Shown: positions 1 through 6,944, numbered from the stretch's first letter. The stretch: 11,345 bases of DNA from Acidimicrobiia bacterium (GCA_009377735.1 WHTL01000110.1:1-11345); one strand, 5' to 3'. A program made the numbers and translations. The notes: generated by a model from the letters alone, not told the origin.

Positions 1-1025
1 GAGAACCGTTCCAGGGTGCGGCCGGAGCTCTGACTCTGTACGGTCTCCGGCCGGGCCTGAAGTATGTATATCTTTCCGTCATCGGCGTCTTTGCCCCATT
101 CGATATCCATGGGACGGCCGTAATGGTCCTCAAGGATGAGGCCGTAGCGAGCCAACTCCTCGATCTCCCCGGTGGCCAATGAGAAGGTGGCACGCTCCTC
201 ATCAGGCACCTCCTCTGTGGTGACGTCCTCGCCACTGTCCGTGTCGGCGTAGGTCATTCGCTGTTGCTTCAAACCGAGGGAACGGGAGAGTATCGAAGGC
301 CGGCCCTCCCGCAGGTTCTTCTTGTGGACGTAGAACTCGTCGGGGTTGACGGCACCTTGCACCAGGAGTTCACCCAGGCCGAATGCCGAGGTGATGAAGA
401 CGACATCGGAGAATCCGGACTCGGTGTCGACGGTAAAAGCGACCCCGCTGGCGACACTCTTCACCATCCGTTGCACACCGGCCGAAATCGCCACGGGCAT
501 CTCAGAGAAGCCGCGGTGGACCCGGTAGGCGATGGCGCGGTCGTTGTAGAGGGAGGCGAAAACCTCAAGAACCCGGGCCAGCACCGCTTTTGACCCTCTC
601 ACGTTGAGGAACGTTTCCTGCTGACCGGCGAAGGAGGCGTCGGGAAGGTCCTCGGCAGTAGCCGAAGATCTGACCGCGACGGATACGGCCGATCCCATCT
701 CCTCATACGACTCGGCGATGGCGATGGCGAGGTCGTCGGGAAGTGGGGTCGATGTGATCCAGCTCCTTATCTCGTGTCCCGCCGCCCCGAGGGCACCAAC
801 GTCCTCGACGTCCAGGTCTGCGACCCGGGCGGCGATACGCTCATCGAGGCCGGTTGCAGCCAGGTAGTCGCGAAACGCCGTTGCAGTGGTAGCGAACCCG
901 TCGGGGACAGTGACCCCGAGATCGGATAGGTTGGAGAGCATCTCGCCGAGAGAGGCGTTCTTTCCGCCCACCTCTCCAACATCATCCATGCCCACGCTGC
1001 GGAACCATCGGATTGTGTCGGTCAT
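1..1025 (-). CDS. ppsA: Phosphoenolpyruvate synthase (pyruvate, water dikinase), N-terminal part, cut by window edge
   Basis: Converts pyruvate, ATP and water to phosphoenolpyruvate, AMP and phosphate, a cytosolic gluconeogenic step. The reverse strand read from ATG at 1025 is open to base 1, giving 341 residues. Residues 1-30 carry the family's opening block (MDDVGEVGGKNASLGEM) and residues 118-141 the ATP-grasp nucleotide-binding block (VRSSATAEDLPDASFAGQQE). Near 215-230 comes GLGELLVQGAVNPDEF, and the visible part ends at LQARPETV, the usual end of the N-terminal ATP-binding domain. The phospho-histidine swivel domain and the PEP/pyruvate barrel lie outside the window, so their catalytic residues cannot be checked. 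A TAGGAG sequence lies about 12 bases before the ATG, a rather long spacing. It is divergent from glnA. The related pyruvate phosphate dikinase is less likely given these motifs; family assignment is secure. Confidence 0.95.
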   Translation of the reverse strand, partial: MTDTIRWFRSVGMDDVGEVGGKNASLGEMLSNLSDLGVTVPDGFATTATAFRDYLAATGLDERIAARVADLDVEDVGALGAAGHEIRSWITSTPLPDDLAIAIAESYEEMGSAVSVAVRSSATAEDLPDASFAGQQETFLNVRGSKAVLARVLEVFASLYNDRAIAYRVHRGFSEMPVAISAGVQRMVKSVASGVAFTVDTESGFSDVVFITSAFGLGELLVQGAVNPDEFYVHKKNLREGRPSILSRSLGLKQQRMTYADTDSGEDVTTEEVPDEERATFSLATGEIEELARYGLILEDHYGRPMDIEWGKDADDGKIYILQARPETVQSQSSGRTLERF

Positions 1026-1190
1026 GTTTGCCCTGGGCTCCTAGGGGTCTGTTGGTGGTCTGTGATCTGACACGATGATGCCACGTCGCTCGTCCGCAAG
1101 AAACAAGATGTTCACATTCGGGCAATGGGAGAGAAACGACCCAGCAAGTAGATTCGTTGTATCAAAAGTTCGAACAAGGAGGCCACACCC
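1026..1190. promoter_or_regulatory. Divergent ppsA/glnA intergenic region with glnA ribosome binding site
   Basis: This 165-bp gap must hold the promoters of both ppsA (leftward) and glnA (rightward). The clear element is AAGGAGG at 1176-1182, eight bases before the glnA GTG, a near-perfect Shine-Dalgarno that fixes that start. The palindrome GTTCGAAC (1168-1175) lies immediately upstream and could be an operator, though I recognise no regulator for it. TAGATT at 1149-1154 is a possible -10 for glnA, but no convincing -35 sits 16-18 bases upstream. No consensus GlnR-type site was identified by eye. Confidence 0.5.
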
Positions 1191-2612
1191 GTGTCCACAC
1201 CCGCCGAGGTCTTGGCGAGGATCGACGACGAGGGGATTGAGTTCGTCGATCTCCGCTTCATCGATCTTCCCGGTATCGCACAGCACACCACCTTTCCGGT
1301 GGGAAATATTTCAGAGAATACGTTTAGCGACGGGATCTATTTCGACGGCTCATCGGTGCGCGGCTTCCAGGGCATCCAGGAGTCGGATATGCTCCTGGTT
1401 CCCGACCCGACCACAGCAGTCCTCGACAAGTTTCGCGCTCGCAAGACCCTGATCGTCTACTGCCATGTCCATGACCCGCTGACGGGTGAGGCCTACTCGA
1501 GGGATCCACGCAATGTCACCCGGAAGGCCGAGCAGTACCTGGCCACCTCCGATGTCGCCGACACCTCCTACATGGGCCCAGAGGCGGAGTTCTTCATCCT
1601 CGATGACGTGCGCTTCGACTCCGGTGGGAACACATCGTTCTACAGCGTCGACTCGATCGAGGGTTCCTGGAATACCGGGAGGGAGGAAGAAGGCGGCAAC
1701 CTCGGTTACAAGCCACGGACCAAGGGCGGCTACTTCCCAGTGCCCCCGATGGACCACTACACCGATCTCCGGTCTGAGATGGTTTCGAACCTCGAGGAGT
1801 TCGGTATCACCACCCAACTTCATCACCACGAGGTGGGTTCGGGAGGGCAGGCCGAGATCGGAATCGAGTTCGACACCCTGGCCAACATCGCCGACAAGCT
1901 GATGACCTTCAAGTACGTGGTCAAGAACACGGCATATGCGGCAGGCAAGACCGTGACGTTTATGCCCAAACCCATATTCGGGGATAACGGGTCGGGGATG
2001 CATACCCATCAGTCGTTGTGGAAGGGTGACGAGCCGCTCTTCTTCGATGAGGCCGGATACGGCCAGCTCTCCGATGTTGCCCGTTGGTACATCGGGGGAC
2101 TGCTGGAACACGCCAGGGCGGTCCTCGCCTTCACCAACCCCACCACCAATTCCTACCGGCGTCTTGTGCCTGGTTTCGAGGCGCCTGTCAACCTGGTGTA
2201 CTCGGCGAGGAACCGCTCTGCGGCGGTGCGGGTACCCGTGACGGGGCCATCGGCAGCGGCGAAGAGGATCGAGTTCCGGCTGCCGGATCCGTCGTCCAAC
2301 CCGTATCTTGCCTTCTCCGCGATGTTGATGGCCGGACTCGACGGGGTACTCAACAAGACCGAACCACACGACCCGGTCGACAAGGACATCTACGACCTGC
2401 CTCCCGAGGAGCTCACGGGTCTTCCCTCGGTTCCACGGTCGCTTGAGGAGTCACTGGCGGGTCTGGCCGAAGACCACGAGTTCCTGCTCGAGGGTGGTGT
2501 GTTCACCGAGGACCTCATCGAGACCTGGATCGATTACAAGATGGAGTCCGAGGTCGCCGCAGTCCAGCTCCGACCCCACCCCCACGAGTTCGAGCTCTAC
2601 TACGACATTTAA
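1191..2612 (+). CDS. glnA: Glutamine synthetase type I (adenylylation-regulated, GlnA)
   Basis: Cytosolic dodecameric enzyme that condenses glutamate and ammonia to glutamine with ATP, the main entry of ammonia into metabolism. The 473-residue length is normal for type I. Signatures appear in order: DGSSVRGF near residue 50; GPEAEFF at 129-135 with metal-binding glutamates 131 and 133; HHHEVGSGGQAEIGIEF; the ATP-binding block KPIFGDNGSGMHTHQSLW; NPTTNSYRRLVPGFEAP; and RNRSAAVRVP followed by RIEFRLPD. KDIYDLPPEE places Tyr401 at the adenylylation site of GSI-beta enzymes, so control by GlnE-type adenylylation is expected (family knowledge; no glnE is in view). It ends in the usual HPHEFELYYDI. 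The GTG start is chosen because AAGGAGG lies eight bases upstream. The downstream gap to the next convergent gene is filled by repeat copy A, whose end hairpins may terminate transcription. Confidence 0.98.
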   Translation: MSTPAEVLARIDDEGIEFVDLRFIDLPGIAQHTTFPVGNISENTFSDGIYFDGSSVRGFQGIQESDMLLVPDPTTAVLDKFRARKTLIVYCHVHDPLTGEAYSRDPRNVTRKAEQYLATSDVADTSYMGPEAEFFILDDVRFDSGGNTSFYSVDSIEGSWNTGREEEGGNLGYKPRTKGGYFPVPPMDHYTDLRSEMVSNLEEFGITTQLHHHEVGSGGQAEIGIEFDTLANIADKLMTFKYVVKNTAYAAGKTVTFMPKPIFGDNGSGMHTHQSLWKGDEPLFFDEAGYGQLSDVARWYIGGLLEHARAVLAFTNPTTNSYRRLVPGFEAPVNLVYSARNRSAAVRVPVTGPSAAAKRIEFRLPDPSSNPYLAFSAMLMAGLDGVLNKTEPHDPVDKDIYDLPPEELTGLPSVPRSLEESLAGLAEDHEFLLEGGVFTEDLIETWIDYKMESEVAAVQLRPHPHEFELYYDI

Positions 2613-2630
2613 CGTCTGGGGGACTCTTAT

Positions 2631-2705
2631 TTCTGGGGGACTCCGTCCCCCAGACCCCCTACGGCTGCCTCTGGCTCACTCTCGCGTGGTAGGGGCCGTC
2701 CGACC
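2631..2705 (+). repeat. L module A1 (structured end of repeat)
   Basis: Stem I is CTGGGGGAC (2633-2641) pairing perfectly with GTCCCCCAG (2645-2653) around a TCC loop. Then come ACCCCCTACGGCTGCC and stem II, GGTAGG..CCGACC around 2688-2705, which has one mismatch here but is perfect (GGTCGG/CCGACC) in the other three modules. It lies directly downstream of glnA and could act as a terminator, but lacks the T-run of a classical Rho-independent one. Confidence 0.75.
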
Positions 2706-2711
2706 TGTTAC

Positions 2712-2783
2712 TTCTGGGGGCGCTGCCCCCAGACCCCCACGGCTGCCTCTCCTCCCTTCTCGCGTGGTCGGGGCCGTCCGACC
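2712..2783 (+). repeat. L module A2 (tandem duplicate)
   Basis: Second tandem L module. Stem I is shorter by one base pair than in A1: CTGGGGGC (2714-2721) pairs with GCCCCCAG (2725-2732). Relative to A1 the A and its partner T are both lost, so pairing is kept. Stem II is GGTCGG/CCGACC ending at 2783. The intervening linker (GACCCCC, then ACGGCTGCCTCT) matches A1. Confidence 0.75.
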
Positions 2784-3041
2784 TCACCTCCGCGACCCGG
2801 TTTCTGTCTCTTGGGTTGAGGGGTCCTAACGGGTTTGATCTACTCACGTCCGAAGCCTCCCAAAGCCTCGTGGTCGCCAGTGGTTGATATCGGTGGTCAG
2901 GCTTGGTTGCGTGCCTCCAGCCCTGATACTGGTCGTGGCATGGTCTCGGACGCAGGTTCGATCTCGTCGTGGCTTACAGTCTCTCCCGGACCCGAGCGGT
3001 GCTTGCCCCCGGCGACCCGATCTTGGCGCGAGATGAGAAGT

Positions 3042-3115
3042 CAGCTCGGGGGGTGTGGGGGGCTTCACTTTGCGAGCGAAGCGAGCAAAGATCGGCCCCC
3101 CGCAAGAGACAGCTC
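3042..3115 (+). repeat. R module of copy A: nested hairpin flanked by CAGCTC direct repeats
   Basis: CAGCTC occurs at 3042-3047 and 3110-3115. Between them GGGGGGC (3057-3063) pairs with GCCCCCC (3095-3101). Inside, CTTTGC (3068-3073) pairs with GCAAAG (3085-3090), and an inner GC/GC pair with a GAA loop is flanked by opposed G-A steps. On the minus strand it lies immediately after the acetyltransferase stop codon and may serve as that gene's terminator. Confidence 0.75.
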
Positions 3116-4316
3116 AGAAGATCTCAGGGGTGAAGGGGGGGATGTGCCAGTGGAAGGCTTGGTCGGCGGCTGCTGCCAGGTCGGGGTCCATCTCGATCGC
3201 TCCGGCGCGGACGTTTTGGGAGAAACGAGGACGACCCATATATGCCTCTCCCAGATGGCGTCGGTCCATGGTGGCGTCAGGGCTGGTCTTCGTCGGCTCG
3301 CATTTCGTGCCGTCCCTGTCCATTTCTAGTCTCCAAACCTCGCTGCTCTCCCCGTCGCGTACCTCGATGGTGGCAGCGAACGGGGCGCTGTACCTCCTGC
3401 CGATGAGGGCCTGGCCCACGTCGAGAAGGACGACCCACAGACTGTCAGTGATCGTTGTTTTCGCCCTCCGAGGCTCGGTGGAGATAGTGAGCAATGGATC
3501 GTCGACTGGTCGGATATCGGCGGTGATGGTGGTGATGAGGTCAATCCCGAGGACAAATCCCCACAGACCTGCCCAAGCCGCTGGTGTCGTGCCCCAGAGC
3601 TCGGAGACTCCAACCTGTATCCCCGGGTGGAATGAATCGGTGTCCTCCTTCATCCGATATCGGACCAGACCGGTGGGGTTGTTCCTGCTTCCGGTCACCG
3701 CCGTGCGGTATGCGGTGGCGCCGTCCCTGTCCTCGGGGACGTCACGGAGGGTGGCTACTTCGAGCCAGGTCTCGCTTCGTTGAAACCAGCCGGGTCGGTC
3801 ACGGGATTCCAGGGCTCGGAAGGCAGCCGTGGTCTCTGGACCGGGTTCCAGAAGCGTCACAGGATCGGCATCGTAGGTTGGGTCGATACCCATTCGCTTA
3901 CCGGGGATGGTGAAGTTGAGCATGTCCGAGGCAGCCCCGTATCCGAACCGCCCATAAATGCCACTTTCCGATGCCCAGAGAGCCGCGATGGGTTCCTCCC
4001 GTTCTCGGGCGTCCTGGTGTAGCGCTGCGATCATCGATCTCAGGATTCCCCGCCTCCGGTGCGTTGGAAGAACCGACACCATGGTGGTCCCGGCACACCG
4101 AATCGATCCACCTGGAACATTCATCACCAACGGAAACGTGCCTGAGGTCGCCACGAGCCGACCGTCGGAAAACACCGCTCTGGTCCGATCGAGTGGGAGC
4201 TTGGCGACGAAGCGGTCCCCTGGGTCATCGGCGACCTGGGCCTCACCTCCAAAGGCACCCGAGATAGTGGTGCGGAACGCCGATATCTCATCCCGCTTGA
4301 TCGGGCGCACTTCCAC
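3114..4316 (-). CDS. Eis-like GNAT family N-acetyltransferase
   Basis: Acetyl-CoA-dependent acetyltransferase of the Eis family (COG4552 type): tandem GNAT folds plus a C-terminal sterol-carrier-like domain. In mycobacteria Eis acetylates aminoglycosides and other amines; the substrate here is unknown. Residues 79-90 (MVSVLPTHRRRG) form the acetyl-CoA pyrophosphate-binding motif A. Residues 115-127 (ASESGIYGRFGYG) are the Eis signature; Tyr126 in it matches in number the general acid assigned in M. tuberculosis Eis. The protein has 400 residues and ends in Phe, as does the 402-residue M. tuberculosis Eis, whose terminal carboxylate is the proposed base. The start is GTG at 4316, eight bases after the upstream gene's stop, so the two form an operon; a GAGGG about 14 bases upstream is a weak ribosome binding site. 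The stop codon lies within the right end of repeat A. Confidence 0.88.
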   Translation of the reverse strand: MEVRPIKRDEISAFRTTISGAFGGEAQVADDPGDRFVAKLPLDRTRAVFSDGRLVATSGTFPLVMNVPGGSIRCAGTTMVSVLPTHRRRGILRSMIAALHQDAREREEPIAALWASESGIYGRFGYGAASDMLNFTIPGKRMGIDPTYDADPVTLLEPGPETTAAFRALESRDRPGWFQRSETWLEVATLRDVPEDRDGATAYRTAVTGSRNNPTGLVRYRMKEDTDSFHPGIQVGVSELWGTTPAAWAGLWGFVLGIDLITTITADIRPVDDPLLTISTEPRRAKTTITDSLWVVLLDVGQALIGRRYSAPFAATIEVRDGESSEVWRLEMDRDGTKCEPTKTSPDATMDRRHLGEAYMGRPRFSQNVRAGAIEMDPDLAAAADQAFHWHIPPFTPEIF

Positions 4317-4324
4317 GCGGGCCG

Positions 4325-5041
4325 TCAGCCCTCGGTGGTGGTGGTGCTATCTCCGGGTGCTGTGGTGGTGCTCCCGCCGCCGGTTCCGTTGTTCCCGCCG
4401 CCACCATCGGTGATGGGTGGGGCACCCACCGAGCGACGTGCGTTGTTGAACTCCTGAGTGAATCCGGCCACGGCAGTGTCGAAGCTTTCGACAGCATTTC
4501 TGCGCATGCTGCCATCGTCGCTCGACCTCAGGCCTTCCAAGGCGCCCTGGAGCGCGGCAGCCGCATCGTTCACCTGGGCTTCGATCGTTCCGTGGTTGCC
4601 AGACAGCTCGCTCGGTGGTTCCAGCTCTGAGATCTGGGTGGCGAGTTGGTTGCCCTGATCTACAAGCTCGACGAAGGACGCCTCTGTCTCCGAGTAATTG
4701 ACCTCGTCATTGTCGAATCCGCTGTTTGCCGTGCTCAGCTGTGTCTGTAAGTCGGTGAGGGTGGTGGCGGCAGTCTCCAAGTCGGTGAAGTACGACTCGA
4801 TTCCGGGGGCGAGGGTGGTCGGTGGCGCCGACGGCGTAGCGGTTCCGTTCGACTGCTGGGTCGTTGGGGCCACGCCGGTGCCGTTCGACGCTAGCGGTTC
4901 CTCGTCACCGAGACTTCTGATGAAGAGGTAGGTGAAGATCACCATGCCCAGTACAACGAGGGGCAGGATCCAACGGCCAGGCTTGGGATCTGGATTGGGT
5001 GAGGTCATATCTCTGGACACGATAGTCAAGGTCGTGGTCAC
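4325..5041 (-). CDS. Membrane-anchored protein of unknown function with Thr-rich linker and tail
   Basis: I do not recognise a family. With the GTG start at 5041 it has 238 residues: a short polar N-terminus, one hydrophobic helix at about 24-41 (ILPLVVLGMVIFTYLFI) without a cleavage motif, a Thr/Pro/Ser-rich linker (about 50-77), a mainly helical, probably coiled-coil region (about 80-200) rich in Ala, Gln, Glu and Leu, and a Gly/Thr low-complexity tail (GGGSTTTAPGDSTTTTEG). The predicted topology is cytoplasmic N-terminus with the bulk outside the membrane. An in-frame ATG at 5008 (residue 12) is an alternative start that keeps the whole helix; neither start has a strong ribosome binding site. 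It is followed after eight bases by the Eis-like gene and is divergent from another single-pass protein of similar layout at 5104. Confidence 0.7.
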   Translation of the reverse strand: MTTTLTIVSRDMTSPNPDPKPGRWILPLVVLGMVIFTYLFIRSLGDEEPLASNGTGVAPTTQQSNGTATPSAPPTTLAPGIESYFTDLETAATTLTDLQTQLSTANSGFDNDEVNYSETEASFVELVDQGNQLATQISELEPPSELSGNHGTIEAQVNDAAAALQGALEGLRSSDDGSMRRNAVESFDTAVAGFTQEFNNARRSVGAPPITDGGGGNNGTGGGSTTTAPGDSTTTTEG

Positions 5042-5103
5042 AGAGGCGGTTACACAGCGTTATACCTCTTGAATCGCTCTAACGAGGTGCATACCTTGTC
5101 GGT
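5042..5103 (+). promoter_or_regulatory. Divergent promoter region; candidate leaderless promoter for the 5104 gene
   Basis: TTGAAT (5069-5074) and TACCTT (5092-5097) are 17 bases apart, like -35 and -10 hexamers. The expected start point, 7 bases after the -10, is the A of the ATG at 5104. No Shine-Dalgarno is correctly spaced (the nearest, GAGG at 5084-5087, is 16 bases away), which fits a leaderless transcript. CATACC (5090-5095) and GGTATG (5101-5106) form a 6-bp inverted repeat spanning the -10 and the start codon, and ACCTC/GAGGT (5064-5068 and 5084-5088) flanks the -35: possible operator elements. Confidence 0.4.
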
Positions 5104-5955
5104 ATGGCCGGTTCGGATAACGAGAGACAAACGGATCAGAACCAGGAGCAGCGTCCGGACGTTCTCGCCGATATCCCATGGGAGCAGTTCAAAAGACAGA
5201 GGGGGATCGCTGGGGTCAAACCCGTTCAATGGCTGCTCGGTCTCGGAGGACTCGTGCTCCTTGGTGCGGTGGGTTGGTGGTTGGCTCAGAACACCGGCTC
5301 GGGCGAGGCTGTCGTCCCGACGTCGGCAACGACGGTCACGGTCACGACAGTCGTCCCCTCTTCATCGGTGTCCCTGTCAACGATCACAACGACATCGAAC
5401 ACACCATCGTCTCCCGCAACTCCCACGACTCTGCCCAGCCATAAGGATCTGTTGTCGGAGCCAACGGATCGCGAGATCCTGGTCACGGCCGAATGGTATG
5501 TACGCAGGTATTTCACCGACCCCAAGTCGCTGGGCCTGGAGGAGCGGGGCCGTACCCATTATGTGGAATGGGTTTCGACCCGGTCCGTGACACACGTCCA
5601 CCAGGGCAGAGTGGACGTGGATGTGCTGGTCCAGACCCTGATCGAGTCCGACGAGGGGTATCGACGTCAGGACGTTCGCTCGGTGGTAGTGCCACTGACA
5701 ATCGATGGAGATGGATGGCAGGTCGTGGACCTGCCGTCGAAGATCACTCCCGTTTCCCTGAATTCCGCAGATCCCCCGGAGTCCACCCAGCCACTCCCCG
5801 CCGAGCTGGGAGCGGTCGCCGCCCAAACCGTCGGAGGCAAAGTCCGTGGCGGGGGCCGGGTAGGAGACCGATGGCGTGTCGAGCTCGCCGTGAAGGGCCT
5901 TCCGGTGGTGGTGTGGGTCGACGACAACGGCAAATTGGTGGATCCACCGCGCTGA
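5104..5955 (+). CDS. Single-pass membrane protein with Thr/Ser-rich linker and possible NTF2/TcpC-like outer domain
   Basis: The product has 283 residues: an acidic, Gln-rich cytoplasmic N-terminus (1-41), one transmembrane helix (about 42-61, QWLLGLGGLVLLGAVGWWLA), a Thr/Ser/Pro-rich linker (about 64-112) and a folded outer domain (about 118-283). The outer domain has a helix containing AEWYVRRYFTD, then strands such as RVDVDVLVQTL and VVVPLTIDGDGWQVVDLP. This pattern recalls the NTF2-like fold of TcpC/VirB8-type conjugation proteins, but no conjugation gene is nearby and I do not assign that function. It could equally be an unrelated actinobacterial envelope protein. The ATG at 5104 is supported by the promoter spacing suggesting a leaderless mRNA. 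Repeat copy B begins immediately after the stop codon. Confidence 0.75.
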   Translation: MAGSDNERQTDQNQEQRPDVLADIPWEQFKRQRGIAGVKPVQWLLGLGGLVLLGAVGWWLAQNTGSGEAVVPTSATTVTVTTVVPSSSVSLSTITTTSNTPSSPATPTTLPSHKDLLSEPTDREILVTAEWYVRRYFTDPKSLGLEERGRTHYVEWVSTRSVTHVHQGRVDVDVLVQTLIESDEGYRRQDVRSVVVPLTIDGDGWQVVDLPSKITPVSLNSADPPESTQPLPAELGAVAAQTVGGKVRGGGRVGDRWRVELAVKGLPVVVWVDDNGKLVDPPR

Positions 5956-5959
5956 CCAT

Positions 5960-6033
5960 TTCTGGGGGACTCCGCCCCCAGACCCCCTACGGCTGCCTCT
6001 TCTTCCCTTTAGCGTGGTCGGGGCCGTCCGACC
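5960..6033 (+). repeat. L module of copy B
   Basis: Stem I is CTGGGGG (5962-5968) with CCCCCAG (5975-5981) around ACTCCG; the T that would extend it (present in A1) is missing. The conserved linker and stem II (GGTCGG/CCGACC, ending at 6033) follow. It lies 7 bases after the stop codon of the upstream gene and may aid its transcription termination. Confidence 0.75.
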
Positions 6034-6292
6034 TCAACTCCGCGATCCGGCTTCTGTCTGTCGGGTTCGGAGGTTCTCGGGTTTGGTGTGGTCGCATGCG
6101 AAGCCTCCCGTCTCTCCGGAATCGCCAGTGGTTGCGATATCGCAGATTACGCCTGGTTGCGAACCTCCGGCCCTGATACTTGTCGTGGCCAGTTCATCGA
6201 AGAGGCCCGATGTCGTCGAGGGACGTCTGCCTCACCCGGTCGCAAGAAGTGCTATGCCTCCGCGAACTCGGTCTCATCGCGACCACTGAAGT

Positions 6293-6369
6293 CAGCTCGG
6301 GGGGTGTGGGGGGCTTCACTTTGCGAGGCGTAGCCGAAGCAAAGATCGGCCCCCCACAAAGAACAGCTC
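6293..6369 (+). repeat. R module of copy B: nested hairpin flanked by CAGCTC
   Basis: CAGCTC occurs at 6293-6298 and 6364-6369. GGGGGGC (6308-6314) pairs with GCCCCCC (6349-6355) and CTTTGC (6319-6324) with GCAAAG (6339-6344). The inner stem is GGC/GCC with a GTA loop, one pair longer than in copy A yet still paired and still flanked by opposed G-A steps. Outside this loop the module is almost identical to copy A. Confidence 0.75.
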
Positions 6370-6383
6370 TAATCTCTGGATCT

Positions 6384-6944
6384 ATGTCTTGGCGGCCTCA
6401 TCCGGATCTGGTTCATACCGTGCGGGGGTGTATCGGGTCGGTGTTATGTGAGACCGCCGAGGCTCGGTTTGAGCGGGATGCCTGGCTGGCAATTCTTGAG
6501 TCCGACCCCGGCACCCTCACTCGAGAGGGCAATCCGGCGCACTTCACTGCGTCGGCGCTTCCTGTCTCTCAGAACCTGGACATGGTCTGTCTGGTGCTTC
6601 ATCGGAGGATTGGGTTGTGGGTCCAGCCGGGAGGTCATTTTGAACCGGACGACCACTCGGTATGGGACGCAGCATTGCGGGAAACACTGGAGGAGACAGG
6701 GCTATCCGGCACGGTGAGCTCCAAACCCATCGACACCTCCCGCCACCCTGCCCCGTGCGGGGTGGGCGACTGGCATCTCGATCTTCGGTTTCTCCTCGTC
6801 GTGGACGAGGATCAGCCCGACGACGAGCAGCTGACACTCAGCGAAGAAAGCCACGACGTTGGGTGGTTCCCCGTCGATGACCTGCCGGAACAGATTGTGC
6901 CCGACCTCGTCGCAACGGTCTCTGGGCTACAAGAAGTCAGGTGA
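6384..6944 (+). CDS. NUDIX hydrolase
   Basis: Hydrolyses a nucleoside diphosphate linked to another moiety; the substrate cannot be deduced. From the ATG at 6384 the product has 186 residues. The NUDIX signature spans about 82-107: PGGHFEPDD, then AALRETLEETGL, with the metal-binding core Arg99-Glu100 and Glu103-Glu104 before Gly106. The loop between the GG and the RE core is about two residues longer than the textbook GX5EX7REUXEEXGU spacing and carries Asp rather than Glu at its midpoint, as I recall for the PGGHxEPxD subgroup. The frame is open upstream to 6180, but that part lies in repeat B, so 6384 is preferred. Its ribosome binding site is weak; TAATCT at 6370-6375 could be a -10 close to the start. 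The last 8 bases overlap the convergent Nfu-N gene. Confidence 0.88.
   Translation: MSWRPHPDLVHTVRGCIGSVLCETAEARFERDAWLAILESDPGTLTREGNPAHFTASALPVSQNLDMVCLVLHRRIGLWVQPGGHFEPDDHSVWDAALRETLEETGLSGTVSSKPIDTSRHPAPCGVGDWHLDLRFLLVVDEDQPDDEQLTLSEESHDVGWFPVDDLPEQIVPDLVATVSGLQEVR

Larger units (their letters stand above)
2613..3115 (+). repeat. Dispersed intergenic repeat, copy A (L-module duplicated)
   Basis: Noncoding stretch filling the gap between the convergent glnA and acetyltransferase genes, and homologous along its length to 5957-6369. Its left end (L module, hairpin-rich) is present twice, plus a partial third start (CTGGGGGACTC at 2616-2626). Its right end (R module) is a nested hairpin reaching the acetyltransferase stop codon. 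The middle (about 2784-3040) is diverged but alignable to copy B through shared blocks such as CGAAGCCTCCC, CGCCAGTGGTTG and CCCTGATACT. Reading frames inside it are not conserved between copies, so I read it as noncoding. Candidates are a non-autonomous mobile element, a terminator cassette or a structured RNA. Confidence 0.85.
5957..6369 (+). repeat. Dispersed intergenic repeat, copy B
   Basis: Noncoding stretch filling the gap between the 5104 gene and the NUDIX gene. It has one L module (5960-6033), a diverged middle (about 6034-6290) and the R module (6293-6369). It is homologous to copy A over the full length and in the same order and orientation; the ends are nearly identical while the middle shows many substitutions and indels. 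Open frames running through it are not matched in copy A. Confidence 0.85.

Noticed and set aside
1350..2369. Open frame of 339 codons on the minus strand
   Set aside because: Antisense to the certain glnA gene and of unnatural composition; no ribosome binding site or family motif.
2835..3329. Open frame of 164 codons on the plus strand
   Set aside because: It runs from repeat A into the antisense of the acetyltransferase gene, has no ribosome binding site or domain, and is not matched in copy B.
6180..6383. Upstream 68-codon extension of the NUDIX frame
   Set aside because: It lies inside repeat B, whose frames are not conserved in copy A, and the protein family begins near the ATG at 6384.
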